From the IMG/VR virus record IMGVR_UViG_3300005288_000001, positions 62,001 to 126,000 of that record: DNA of 64,000 nucleotides; one strand, 5' to 3'. Shown in pieces: positions 30,678 to 38,180 of this stretch (within the stretch, counting starts at the first letter, position 1; each line of letters starts with the position of its first letter). Under the pieces are notes generated by a model. That model saw only the letters and a list, made by a program, of their open reading frames with translations, was not told the DNA's origin and made no database searches. The translations under genes and the position numbers were made by a program. The stretch is from a virus.

Positions 30678-31320
30678 TAAGTAAGTCTTCAGGAATTGGA
30701 AGACCCTCAAAGTCTGGGTCAGCCAACTCTTCTATCACAGGGTCCTCGACAAATTCGGCGAGGGACGGTTCGCTACTCTTCTTGGATTTCTTAGGCTTCT
30801 TTTTATCGAATACCGAAGTATCTACGTCGGAATGTTGTTGCATGAATTCAACCATAGAATTCGTGAACAAGCCGTCTTCATCATGCACTTGGAGGTCAAA
30901 CTGATTCTCCCATAGCATGCTGGTAACCATCTTTCCCTTAATCGCAGCTTGCTTCTTTTCGCGCGTAATGCGGCGAACGAAAGCATAGTAATTGATCTGG
31001 GTAAAATAGGCAAACGGCTTTGCGTAGTTGTAGGGATCGTAATTATCCAAATATCGAAGACAGTTTTCGATCCCGTCACTAATCATTTCGTCGCGGTATG
31101 AGTAACCTATAAAGTTTGACTTATAAGCTAGATGGCGCGCTATCTGGTAGATGCATGTTCCAATATACTCGGAAACTTGTGGCTTTTCTAAGCCTGCTTC
31201 TTTGGCAGCGTCGACTGCGGCACGGCGTTCCAGCATCGCAGCTTGGAACATCTCGTTATCCACGTAGTGGTGGGCGGTCGATTCAGGGGGATTTTCGGGG
31301 GTCAGTTCTGGCTCACTCAT
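30661..31320 (-). CDS. 55: late-transcription sigma factor gp55
   Basis: Directs host RNA polymerase to T4-type late promoters (TATAAATA). The core FIGYSYRDEMISDGIENCLRY and KPFAYFTQINYYAFVRRIT is very close to T4 gp55. SLAEFVED near residue 190 may play the part of the T4 clamp-binding tail (SLDFLYE), although here it is internal. I chose MSEPELTPEN at 31320; the longer frame upstream is non-homologous. No ribosome site precedes the ATG, and a TATAAT box lies six bases upstream, so the message may lack a leader. Confidence 0.93.
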   Translation of the reverse strand: MSEPELTPENPPESTAHHYVDNEMFQAAMLERRAAVDAAKEAGLEKPQVSEYIGTCIYQIARHLAYKSNFIGYSYRDEMISDGIENCLRYLDNYDPYNYAKPFAYFTQINYYAFVRRITREKKQAAIKGKMVTSMLWENQFDLQVHDEDGLFTNSMVEFMQQHSDVDTSVFDKKKPKKSKKSSEPSLAEFVEDPVIEELADPDFEGLPIPEDLLNDDDS

Positions 31321-31326
31321 AGATAA

Positions 31327-31332
31327 ATTATA
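31327..31332 (-). promoter_or_regulatory. TATAAT box directly upstream of gene 55
   Basis: GGGTATAATTTATCT precedes the gene 55 ATG. A start seven bases downstream would coincide with the ATG itself, giving a leaderless message. No good -35 is seen. The remaining gap (31333-31463) holds a small hairpin (CCAACT/AGTTGG, 31364-31382) and an inverted repeat (CACCGC/GCGGTG), with no gene. Confidence 0.4.
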
Positions 31333-31463
31333 CCCTAAGATGGACAGAATGGCTAGTTTCACTCCAACTGGGTAATAGTTGGTAAAATAGTGGAACACCG
31401 CTTTACTTCTACTTTACAGGGTGTCATAATAGCGGTGTGGTGTCTGAAGTATGCCGTTGAAGT

Positions 31464-31814
31464 CTATTGCAAAGTATCTACGGGTTCTACGTAAAATGTT
31501 TCTAAGTTATCTACGCGAGCAGGTTCGTCGGGAGCCGCTTCGTAGGCATCAACCATGTCCTTGTACGCCTGCATTAGCTCTTCCTTGAGAGGGGCAATGT
31601 AGATAAAGTGCTCGGGGTTCATCATCAGAACCTTGTCATCTGTGTAAGGACAGAAGGGTCGTAACATAGTTTTCACAACCATATAATCTCCATCCTGTAC
31701 AGTTTCCTTGGTCACCTCGAATGGGCATACGAGCTGAAGAATGTCTTTGTGAGGTTCACCGGCCAGAGCCACGATAGTTTCACCGGTGATAAGTTTGCCA
31801 ACGAGATAGTCCAT
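31464..31814 (-). CDS. Sm/Hfq-like small protein (paralog B), 116 aa
   Basis: MDYLVGKLITGETIVALAGEP, then LVCPFEVTKE, then MLRPFCPYTDD, follows the same order of blocks as the protein at 18492-18782, with an extra 30-residue C-terminal tail. The KL.TGE start is typical of Sm-like phage proteins. RNA binding is possible but not shown. It lies downstream of uvsW. Confidence 0.6.
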   Translation of the reverse strand: MDYLVGKLITGETIVALAGEPHKDILQLVCPFEVTKETVQDGDYMVVKTMLRPFCPYTDDKVLMMNPEHFIYIAPLKEELMQAYKDMVDAYEAAPDEPARVDNLETFYVEPVDTLQ

Positions 31815-31821
31815 ATCCTAC

Positions 31822-33315
31822 TTAGCTGCTGATTGGTACGTTGATAATTTCGTACTCAAACTGCTCTGCATTATAAATTTTCACCCGTTCCATACAATGA
31901 ACCAAAGTCATGTTGGGCTTCTTTTTATAGCTCAAATCGTCGGCCAAATCAAAGAGACGGCAGAACTTCTTTCCGTCCTGGAGGCGGATACCGCGACCGA
32001 TGGATTGGAGGTTTCTGATCTTGCCTTTGCTCGGGCTGCTGAATATAATGTTGGCAATTTTCGGAAGGTTCTGGCCGGTCGCGAAGCTCTGCGAGCTAGC
32101 AAAGAGCACCGCATTCTCTTCACGAGAAAGAGCGTCCTTAATTCTGTCACGCTCCGCCGTACTGATTCCTCCATGGATGAGGTACGCTGGCGTGTCCGGG
32201 AACTGCGCCCTGAATGCTTCGTAGAGTGGCTTCCCGTGTTTTTCCACGAACTGGAAGAGCACGAGCGTGACGCCCTTCTGAGCTGCTGCGAGCTTGCAGA
32301 TCATTTTGTTACGCTTACCATTTCGCACTATCCAATCGAGTTCGCCCTGGTATTCGAGGTCCTTAACAAACGCCTTATCCTCCGCCGAGTAACCAAGCAT
32401 GAGAATCTTGATCTTGAGATCAGAAACTCGTCCGGCGTCCATAAGCTCCCGAGTCGTTGATACCTGGTGAACGGGTCCGAAGTGTCCTTCTAGAGTTAGC
32501 TTGTTCACCTTGCCGTCTTTGATTGTGCCCGTCGTGCCGATACGATAGGACACATCAGTCATCTTGGCCATGCAAGTCGAAAGGCTTGCTGCCGCAAACA
32601 GGTGCGCTTCGTCACCGATCACACAATCGAATTGGTTAAACCAGCTTGCAGGCTGTTTGTAAACACTCTGCCAGGTGGAAACCACCACCTTCGTGTTCAC
32701 CGTCTTGGTGAAGCCAGAGAAGATTGGTTGAGTGTGTTCTTCCACATCCCAGCCATTGGCCGTTGAGTAGTCAGCAAAGTCGGCGCGTAGCTGTGTCACC
32801 AGCGTCGTGGTTGGTACGAGGATTAGAATGGTGAAACCATGCTTGACCAAGAGCCAACGCATGATAAGGTAGATGATAAGCGATTTACCACTTGCCGTTG
32901 GGCTCAGTAGGAGTCGACGCTTATCATTAAGTCCGATAAGGCATGCCAGAGATTGGTAGTCGTAAACTTCGATGGATTTTCCTCGGGCGTGGATGTCCAG
33001 GTCGGAGATAAACTCAGCAAGGTCATCAGCTGACACTGTTGCAACTGGCTCAGGACTCGGACCCACGGTTTGAAGTTCGATGTCGCGCTCTGCGCAGAAG
33101 TGTTTGAGGTATCCATAGAGTCCTGCTGGAAGTGTTTTACGGACGATTGAATACATCCGTGCTTTGCCGTCCCACAGCTTCGCGCGGAACTTTGGCATGA
33201 ATTTGTAGCCGTCAACGAAGAACGAGAAATAATCCTCGAGCGCGTATTCGACGTCAGCGTCGCCCCAAACTAGCAGGTTACTTTCGTCCCGCTTTTCGAC
33301 TTTCAGAATTGACAT
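31822..33315 (-). CDS. uvsW: DNA/RNA helicase UvsW
   Basis: Superfamily-2 helicase that unwinds R-loops and branched DNA, helping the switch from origin- to recombination-dependent replication. Motif I is SPTASGKS, motif II is GDEAH, and the later motifs GTTGTIKDG, FASSQSFATGQNLP and SIGRGIRL are in order. The 497-residue length matches T4 UvsW. The stop is followed after seven bases by the Sm-like gene. Confidence 0.97.
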   Translation of the reverse strand: MSILKVEKRDESNLLVWGDADVEYALEDYFSFFVDGYKFMPKFRAKLWDGKARMYSIVRKTLPAGLYGYLKHFCAERDIELQTVGPSPEPVATVSADDLAEFISDLDIHARGKSIEVYDYQSLACLIGLNDKRRLLLSPTASGKSLIIYLIMRWLLVKHGFTILILVPTTTLVTQLRADFADYSTANGWDVEEHTQPIFSGFTKTVNTKVVVSTWQSVYKQPASWFNQFDCVIGDEAHLFAAASLSTCMAKMTDVSYRIGTTGTIKDGKVNKLTLEGHFGPVHQVSTTRELMDAGRVSDLKIKILMLGYSAEDKAFVKDLEYQGELDWIVRNGKRNKMICKLAAAQKGVTLVLFQFVEKHGKPLYEAFRAQFPDTPAYLIHGGISTAERDRIKDALSREENAVLFASSQSFATGQNLPKIANIIFSSPSKGKIRNLQSIGRGIRLQDGKKFCRLFDLADDLSYKKKPNMTLVHCMERVKIYNAEQFEYEIINVPISS

Positions 33316-33505
33316 AATTTATCTTTGGAATGGTTCGCAAGTTCTTCATCAGATCAAGCTGGAATTGTGTAGTAGTGTGTGACGGAGTGTAAGTGTTATC
33401 TTGGCCAGGTATGTATGGCGCAAAGAAATAGCCAGTGTCTATTGTTGTCTGGCCCTTGTATCCAATGTCAACCGCTGGATACTTATCAACGTAGATATTC
33501 ATCAT
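33278..33505 (-). CDS. small protein with capsid-like peptide, 75 aa
   Basis: MMNIYVDKYPAVDIGYKG... contains TGYFFAPYIPG, which resembles the GMFYCPYVP stretch near the C-terminus of the major capsid protein in this genome. It overlaps uvsW by 38 bases and starts within the uvsY stop (ATGA). It may be a conserved gene of the uvsY-uvsW region or a capsid-derived fragment; I cannot tell which. Confidence 0.6.
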   Translation of the reverse strand: MMNIYVDKYPAVDIGYKGQTTIDTGYFFAPYIPGQDNTYTPSHTTTQFQLDLMKNLRTIPKINYVNSESRKAGRK

Positions 33506-33939
33506 GCGCCTGCCAGGAATTTCTTATATTCAATTGCGTTCTTGATATCCCAGCCTCGCGACTTGATACCGTTCATAATCGACTCAAGGAAGTAAACCAT
33601 GGTTTCCATGTATTCAATCTTGATGGCGATCTTCGTCAGGTTGCCGTCGCCTTCCAGCAATTCATCCATAACGTTCTTGATTGGTTTGACGCCTTGATAC
33701 TGTTCCCATTTCTGGGCATCAAGTTCTTCACGGGTGAGTTCGCCTCGATAGTAACGGAAGCGAAGCTGACGCATGTTGTTGTATTCCATATTCAACGCCG
33801 ACTTTTTCATGCGCGCGTCGATAAGCAACCGAACATATTTTGCGTGAAGTTTTACGGTCTTCAGGGATTCATCATCTAGGTGGAGAGGATTGATTTCACA
33901 ATCGCGTTCCCACTCGTCCTTCAAGTCATCTAATTTCAT
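33502..33939 (-). CDS. uvsY: recombination mediator UvsY
   Basis: Loads UvsX onto single-stranded DNA covered by the SSB protein. MKLDDLKDEWERDCEI at the start, RYYRGELTREELD in the middle and IMNGIKSRGWDIKNAIEYKKF near the end match T4 UvsY (MRLEDLQEEL..., ALDAIKSRGFAIKHI). The 145-residue length agrees (T4: 137). A small hairpin lies immediately before the ATG. Confidence 0.93.
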   Translation of the reverse strand: MKLDDLKDEWERDCEINPLHLDDESLKTVKLHAKYVRLLIDARMKKSALNMEYNNMRQLRFRYYRGELTREELDAQKWEQYQGVKPIKNVMDELLEGDGNLTKIAIKIEYMETMVYFLESIMNGIKSRGWDIKNAIEYKKFLAGA

Positions 33940-33940
33940 A

Positions 33941-33956
33941 ACTGTAGTTATACAGT
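33941..33956 (-). other. hairpin directly upstream of uvsY
   Basis: ACTGTA-TAAC-TACAGT (leftward) is a perfect 6-bp stem occupying nearly the whole gap between the tail-tube-fold gene and uvsY, one base before the uvsY ATG. With no ribosome site visible, it may affect uvsY translation. AT-rich, so modest. Confidence 0.4.
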
Positions 33957-33957
33957 C

Positions 33958-34533
33958 TTAAACTAGCGTGAAATAGTCGTATGTAAAGGTCGCCTGGCAG
34001 ATAACGTATTTCACATCTGTGAGTTTGGTCGAGAAAGTGATGGTGTTGATCGAGGTAGGAATCAGGTCAGCAAAATCAACACGTCGAATTTCGTGGTTGT
34101 TTTGATCCAGGACAATCAAAGTGCCTGCCGAGAAGTCCGACCCACCGCCAGGAAGACCTGATTGCGCAGAACGGAAGTCTGTGTATTGCTGATATGTTAG
34201 CGGAAAGCCGAGACCTTCCATCCACCCAAGCATAGCTGCGTAGTTGTCCATCTTGGCATCTACCATGAACGAAACAACCAGAGGGCCATACTGGAGTTGA
34301 TTGGACGGCTGGTTCATCTTGACCAACGGTGTATTCGTTCCGAGAGCTTGTAGGCCAACTGATGGAATATTTGCTTCTTGGCAGAAGAAGGATACTCCGG
34401 GCAGTTTAGCGATTGTCAGTTGAAAGCCATTCGCTGTGAGCGGATCAAGCGTTGCTGGAACAGGGCATGAAAGTGTATTTGGCATCTGGTATTTATGTGC
34501 TCCTCTTTGACGCGATAGCTGAAAATCAGCCAA
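33958..34533 (-). CDS. gp19-fold tail protein, possible baseplate/tail-tube initiator
   Basis: ANGFQLTIAKLPGVSFFCQEA, then NQLQYGPLVVSFMVDAKMDNY, then MLGWMEGLGFPLTYQQYTDF, is a layout seen in tail-tube-like proteins of T4-like phages. The true tail tube is at 42179-42706, so this is a second member, perhaps baseplate-associated as gp54 is in T4. The start is probably TTG at 34533 with AGGGA upstream (MADFQLSRQRGAHKY...); an ATG at 34485 (MPNTLSCPVP) is the alternative. Confidence 0.75.
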   Translation of the reverse strand: MADFQLSRQRGAHKYQMPNTLSCPVPATLDPLTANGFQLTIAKLPGVSFFCQEANIPSVGLQALGTNTPLVKMNQPSNQLQYGPLVVSFMVDAKMDNYAAMLGWMEGLGFPLTYQQYTDFRSAQSGLPGGGSDFSAGTLIVLDQNNHEIRRVDFADLIPTSINTITFSTKLTDVKYVICQATFTYDYFTLV

Positions 34534-34613
34534 ATATCCCTAGGCGTGACAGTGACTTACAAGCGTCGAAAAACGCGATTGGTGCCTCAGCGTAGGGTAG
34601 CCGCCTCGCGCAT

Positions 34614-34637
34614 AAAACGCTAACTGGCTGGCGTTTT
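34614..34637. terminator. hairpin between divergent operons
   Basis: AAAACGC-TAACTGGCTG-GCGTTTT is a 7-bp inverted repeat followed by TTG on the plus strand. It lies in the 140-base region between the leftward tail gene and the rightward RNA ligase gene. Neither gene needs a terminator here, so it may insulate the two operons from antisense read-through. The rest of the gap (34534-34613 and 34638-34673) shows no gene. Confidence 0.4.
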
Positions 34638-34673
34638 TGTGTTTGGTCTATGCTCTCAGGTAAACTAGAGGCT

Positions 34674-35711
34674 ATGTCAAAGTTTATCTCATACGGCTCC
34701 ATTGGCCAATTCCGGGACACGGTTCGTTCCTGTCAACAATGGTTCGAGCATCACCAGTTGCCCAAGGGTAAGATGTCGTTTCACGGAACCGTCAAGCTGC
34801 ATGGCACAAATGCTGGCATCGGCTACGATCCAAAGACTGGTGAACTCTGGGCTCAATCTCGTTCCAACATCATCACGGTGGAAAAGGATAACGCTGGCTT
34901 CGCGGCATACGTTGAGAAGAACAAGGACTTGATTACCAAATTCATGCACAATGAAGTGCAGGGATATCTTGGTGGCGATCAAATCAAGGTGGCCTATGGT
35001 GAGTGGTGTGGCGGAAACATCCAGAAGGGTGTGGCTCTGAATGGTATCGAAAAGTTCTTCGTCTTGTTCGACATCAAGACTGTCAATGAGACGGATGCAG
35101 AAGCCGAGAATGGGAATGATTCGTCGAACGTCTACATGAACTCTAAGGACCTCGACAATCTGTGCTATCCTACGATGCCAGAAATGGTGGCGATTCGCTT
35201 CTACTGCTCCGAACACTTCCCAACGTTCGATATGGAAATCGACTTCAGCTTTCCTGAAGCCAGCGTCCAGAAACTAATCGACATTACGGAAGAAGTTGAA
35301 CGCTGCTGTCCCGTCGGGAAGCACTTTGGCGTTGAGGGAGTCGGTGAAGGAGTAGTCTGGAAGGCTGCAATGCATCCGCACATTCGCTTCAAGTCCAAGG
35401 GTGAAAAGCATAGCGACACGAAAGTGAAAACCATTGTAGCTGTGGACGTTGAGAAGGTCAACTCGATTCGCGAGTTTGTTGCTAACGTACTGACCGACCA
35501 CCGAATGGAGAAGATGATCGACCTGATGAAACAGGAGGGTCTGCCGATCGAGCCAAAGCATACAGGTAATTTCCTTAAACTCGTTATGAACGATGTACTT
35601 AAGGAAGAAACTGACACGTTCATTCAGAGTGGCTTCGTATGGAAGGACCTGACTGGACCCCTGAGCAAAACCGCTCGCGACTGGTATCTTACACAAACTC
35701 AAGCTCTATGA
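34674..35711 (+). CDS. rnlB: RNA ligase, T4 Rnl2-like
   Basis: First rightward gene of the island. Motif I is KLHG (K41) within FHGTVKLHGTNAGIG, the form found in Rnl2 and RNA-editing ligases, followed by WAQSRSNII. Other motifs are FFVLFDIK (IIIa), GVGEGVVWKA (IV) and RFKSKG (V). The 345-residue length agrees with T4 Rnl2 (334). GAGG precedes the ATG at 34674; the earlier in-frame start lacks one. Seals nicks in RNA, perhaps repairing host-cleaved RNA. Its stop overlaps the next ATG. Confidence 0.9.
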   Translation: MSKFISYGSIGQFRDTVRSCQQWFEHHQLPKGKMSFHGTVKLHGTNAGIGYDPKTGELWAQSRSNIITVEKDNAGFAAYVEKNKDLITKFMHNEVQGYLGGDQIKVAYGEWCGGNIQKGVALNGIEKFFVLFDIKTVNETDAEAENGNDSSNVYMNSKDLDNLCYPTMPEMVAIRFYCSEHFPTFDMEIDFSFPEASVQKLIDITEEVERCCPVGKHFGVEGVGEGVVWKAAMHPHIRFKSKGEKHSDTKVKTIVAVDVEKVNSIREFVANVLTDHRMEKMIDLMKQEGLPIEPKHTGNFLKLVMNDVLKEETDTFIQSGFVWKDLTGPLSKTARDWYLTQTQAL

Positions 35712-35899
35712 TTATCGCAACAATTGTTATCCTGCTGTTCGCCTGGGTGGGCATCAGCCTTTGGTGGGTCTACCAAGAACTCCACGGCAACCATAGCACT
35801 CCTGATTCCTGGTGGACATGGTTTAAGTCTGCTCCTGTCCTGGGTATTCTCTGGGTGGTTGAACAGGCACAAAAGGCCAAGAAGCACGGGATCAAGTAA
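35708..35899 (+). CDS. small membrane protein, 63 aa
   Basis: MIIATIVILLFAWVGISLWWVY is a membrane-spanning start, followed by a second possible segment (VLGILWVVEQ) and a basic end (KAKKHGIK). The ATG overlaps the RNA ligase stop (ATGA). Function unknown. Confidence 0.65.
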   Translation: MIIATIVILLFAWVGISLWWVYQELHGNHSTPDSWWTWFKSAPVLGILWVVEQAQKAKKHGIK

Positions 35900-36252
35900 T
35901 GGACAAATACGTATTTGTTAAAACATCCCATAATTGGGCTGATGAATTCGACATGGGTGGTTGTTTCGTGGCTATCGATTCCGAGTTCGGAGCAATTATG
36001 GATAAGATTCAAGTTGCCTTCGAGAAAGGTTTCATCACCGAGGATGACGAATTTCACTTTGGTACCAACGAGGGTTTGTCCTTCTATGACTGGGAAGACT
36101 TCCGATCAGGTGTTCGAGTTCAAGAATGTAGCAAACCTTTCTACGATGAATTTCGAATCATGTGTCCTTACGGAGTTGGTTATGACGTGATCGACAATAT
36201 ACTGGACGCCATCGCTAATTCGGAGACTGACCTTGACGAAAGCCAACGATAA
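35899..36252 (+). CDS. hypothetical acidic protein, 117 aa
   Basis: MDKYVFVKTSHNWADEFDMGG..., acidic, with no domain that I recognise. The ATG overlaps the previous stop (TAATG). It belongs to the rightward island. Confidence 0.65.
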   Translation: MDKYVFVKTSHNWADEFDMGGCFVAIDSEFGAIMDKIQVAFEKGFITEDDEFHFGTNEGLSFYDWEDFRSGVRVQECSKPFYDEFRIMCPYGVGYDVIDNILDAIANSETDLDESQR

Positions 36253-36326
36253 TCAACACTCCTTCAGTCGGAGAATTCTGAACTGGAGGTATTGCTGCTA
36301 CTGTGGCCTTATCAATCTAAGCAACG

Positions 36327-36539
36327 ATGCAACAAGACGAGAAATGCGCCGCGCCTGCGAACGCTGATTTGGTTTATCGTTTGCGGAAACGTGCTGAGAT
36401 TCGCAGACAAATCCCTTCCCGGAAATCAGTTCAGGAAGGTTCCCCTGACCGTTTGGCGGACTTGCTTGAAGAAGCTGCCAATGAAATTGAAAGATTACAA
36501 AATGAAGAAATTGCTTGCCGCCTTCGGCATTGCCCTTAG
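36327..36539 (+). CDS. hypothetical protein with C-terminal helix, 70 aa
   Basis: MQQDEKCAAPANADLVYRLRK... then RLADLLEEAANEIERLQNEE, a predicted coiled-coil helix of a kind common in short phage proteins. No good ribosome site is visible at the ATG. It overlaps the next gene by 38 bases. The 74 bases upstream (36253-36326) hold only a small possible hairpin. Confidence 0.55.
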   Translation: MQQDEKCAAPANADLVYRLRKRAEIRRQIPSRKSVQEGSPDRLADLLEEAANEIERLQNEEIACRLRHCP

Positions 36540-36675
36540 CGGCTTCTTGCTGTTTATTCTGCTAATAACTCTGTTGTCACTCTTCCCCGTTGCATTCTTC
36601 ATGGTGGTACTTATTGGATTCGGGACATGGTTTGCCTACGGTTGGATCGATGAATGCACGGAGTGGTTCAAATGA
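36502..36675 (+). CDS. small membrane protein, 57 aa
   Basis: MKKLLAAFGIALSGFLLFIL and then LFPVAFFMVVLIGFGTWFAYG form two likely membrane segments, with a short acidic tail (DECTEWFK). I chose the ATG at 36502; an in-frame ATG at 36481 is possible. It overlaps the previous gene. Confidence 0.6.
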   Translation: MKKLLAAFGIALSGFLLFILLITLLSLFPVAFFMVVLIGFGTWFAYGWIDECTEWFK

Positions 36676-36737
36676 GCGATTACATTTGCCTCAAGTGTCT
36701 ATCTTGGTGTTGCCGTTGCTATAGACGACGAACATAA
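36672..36737 (+). CDS. possible 21-aa Cys-rich peptide
   Basis: The ATG overlaps the previous stop (ATGA) and opens a 22-codon frame encoding MSDYICLKCLSWCCRCYRRR and one more residue. It has five cysteines, including C-x2-C, and a basic end. The overlap is suggestive, but the length makes this uncertain. Confidence 0.4.
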   Translation: MSDYICLKCLSWCCRCYRRRT

Positions 36738-36740
36738 AAA

Positions 36741-36760
36741 AGGGTTCCCGAAGGAACCCT
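36741..36760 (-). terminator. terminator of the capsid gene, UUCG loop
   Basis: Leftward, AGGGTTCC-TTCG-GGAACCCT is a perfect 8-bp stem with a UUCG loop followed by TTTTTT. It lies 62 bases after the gene 23 stop and ends leftward transcription before the rightward island. Confidence 0.92.
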
Positions 36761-36767
36761 ATTAAAC

Positions 36768-36791
36768 GCCGGTCTTAGAGCCGGCTTTATT
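36768..36791 (+). terminator. terminator of the rightward island
   Basis: GCCGG-TCTTAGAG-CCGGC followed by TTTATT (plus strand) ends rightward transcription coming from the RNA ligase operon. With the leftward terminator at 36741-36760 it insulates the two converging operons. Confidence 0.75.
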
Positions 36792-36821
36792 TTGCTGGAC
36801 CCGCAAGCCCAGCACACAACA

Positions 36822-38156
36822 TTACATGATGTTGTTAACGATAACACGACGGTAGTACATGTTACCGGTCGTTTGCGACGTACCAGCAGCCATGTTAGTT
36901 CCACCGTTGTCCAGCGTTACGAACGGGTTCGAAACCATGCCGTAGCGGGTCTTGAACGCGATCTTTGGTTGGAACGTGTTAGGATCAACAGCGCGAACCA
37001 ATTGCAGCGGAACGTATGGGCAGTAGAACATACCAGCGTCGAAAGGCGAAGTACCCTTGTAACCAGCGATGAAATACTGTGGGTTTGCACCACCGTTAGC
37101 CGAGAATGGATCGATATAGACCTTGTACTTACCGTTCAGGATACCGGCGAAAGTCGAAGTAGCTTCGTCAATCTTCAGGCCTGCGTTAGCAGCAGCAAGA
37201 GCTGGCTGAACGTCAAGAATACCAGCCATAGCCAGAGCGGATGCAACATCTGACGAGCAGATGATGAAGTTACCGCGACCACGACGGGTTTGTTGAGCAA
37301 TAACGTTTGCTTCACGTTCGATCTGGAACATCAGACCCTTGAACTTTTCTACCGACCAACGACCGTTAGCGTCAACGTCCAAGTCGAAAGTACCAGCCGT
37401 AGCAGTAGTACCAGCAACAGCACCAGGGCGAGCCGTGATGTAAACGTTACGAACAACTTCGCGGTTAATTTCGCCCAGCATTTCGCTCGACAGAATGTTG
37501 CTCAGTTCGGCTTCAGCGTCAAGACCGTGAATTGACTTCATGTCTTGTGCCAGTTCGATCGAGTACTCAGCCTTCAGCGCGCGGGTAACGGCTGTAACGC
37601 TGGTCTTCTCGATTGAGAACGCCATTTGGTTCAGAGTGGTAGCTCCACCGAAGTCTTCACCCGTAGCTGTCGAAACGCCAGTTGCACGAGTGTAAGAACC
37701 ACCAGGAAGAACCGCTGGGTTAGTACCAGCTTGTCCAGCACCTAGGGCTTGACCAGTAGAGAAACCAGTGTCAGCTTCGTTGAAAAGAGCTTCAGTACCA
37801 CCTTGGGTAGAATACTTGCTCTTCATCGCGAAGATCAGACCAGTTGGTTGGGTCATTGGCTGAACACCGCAAATGTCATAAGCGATCATTTGTGGCATAG
37901 CACGGCGGACCAGGCTGATCATGACTGGGTCGAACTTAGCGACACCACCAGTATCAGGGTACGAACCCACGCTGTTAGCTGGAGCTGCTTCATTCAGCAT
38001 GCCCATAGCTTGGTTGGAACTGTTAAGTTCACGTTCCTGGTTTTCCAGGAGAACCGCAGTAACTTCCTTACGGTAGTTATCGCGAATTTCAGGTTGCGAA
38101 GTGTGCTCAAGGATGGCAGACCACTTCTTAACCAGAGCGTTACGATCAATCGTCAT
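36822..38156 (-). CDS. 23: major capsid protein gp23
   Basis: The 444-residue protein includes RRAMPQMIAYDICGVQPMTQ and GLIFAMKSKYSTQ, nearly identical to the T4 capsid core, and TRYGMVSNPF near the end. A likely prohead-protease cut lies after E56 in MLNE/AAPAN, fitting the T4 (I/L)-x-E rule, so about 56 residues would be removed during maturation. It is shorter than T4 gp23 (521), as in many non-enteric T4-like phages. GAGG precedes the ATG. Confidence 0.97.
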   Translation of the reverse strand: MTIDRNALVKKWSAILEHTSQPEIRDNYRKEVTAVLLENQERELNSSNQAMGMLNEAAPANSVGSYPDTGGVAKFDPVMISLVRRAMPQMIAYDICGVQPMTQPTGLIFAMKSKYSTQGGTEALFNEADTGFSTGQALGAGQAGTNPAVLPGGSYTRATGVSTATGEDFGGATTLNQMAFSIEKTSVTAVTRALKAEYSIELAQDMKSIHGLDAEAELSNILSSEMLGEINREVVRNVYITARPGAVAGTTATAGTFDLDVDANGRWSVEKFKGLMFQIEREANVIAQQTRRGRGNFIICSSDVASALAMAGILDVQPALAAANAGLKIDEATSTFAGILNGKYKVYIDPFSANGGANPQYFIAGYKGTSPFDAGMFYCPYVPLQLVRAVDPNTFQPKIAFKTRYGMVSNPFVTLDNGGTNMAAGTSQTTGNMYYRRVIVNNIM

Positions 38157-38180
38157 AATTTCCTCTATTGTTAAAAATTC

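Noticed and set aside
34490-34497. CATAAATA as a late promoter
   Set aside because: It lies inside the tail-tube-fold gene (HKY codons) and only a few bases before an internal ATG, too close for a normal transcript start.
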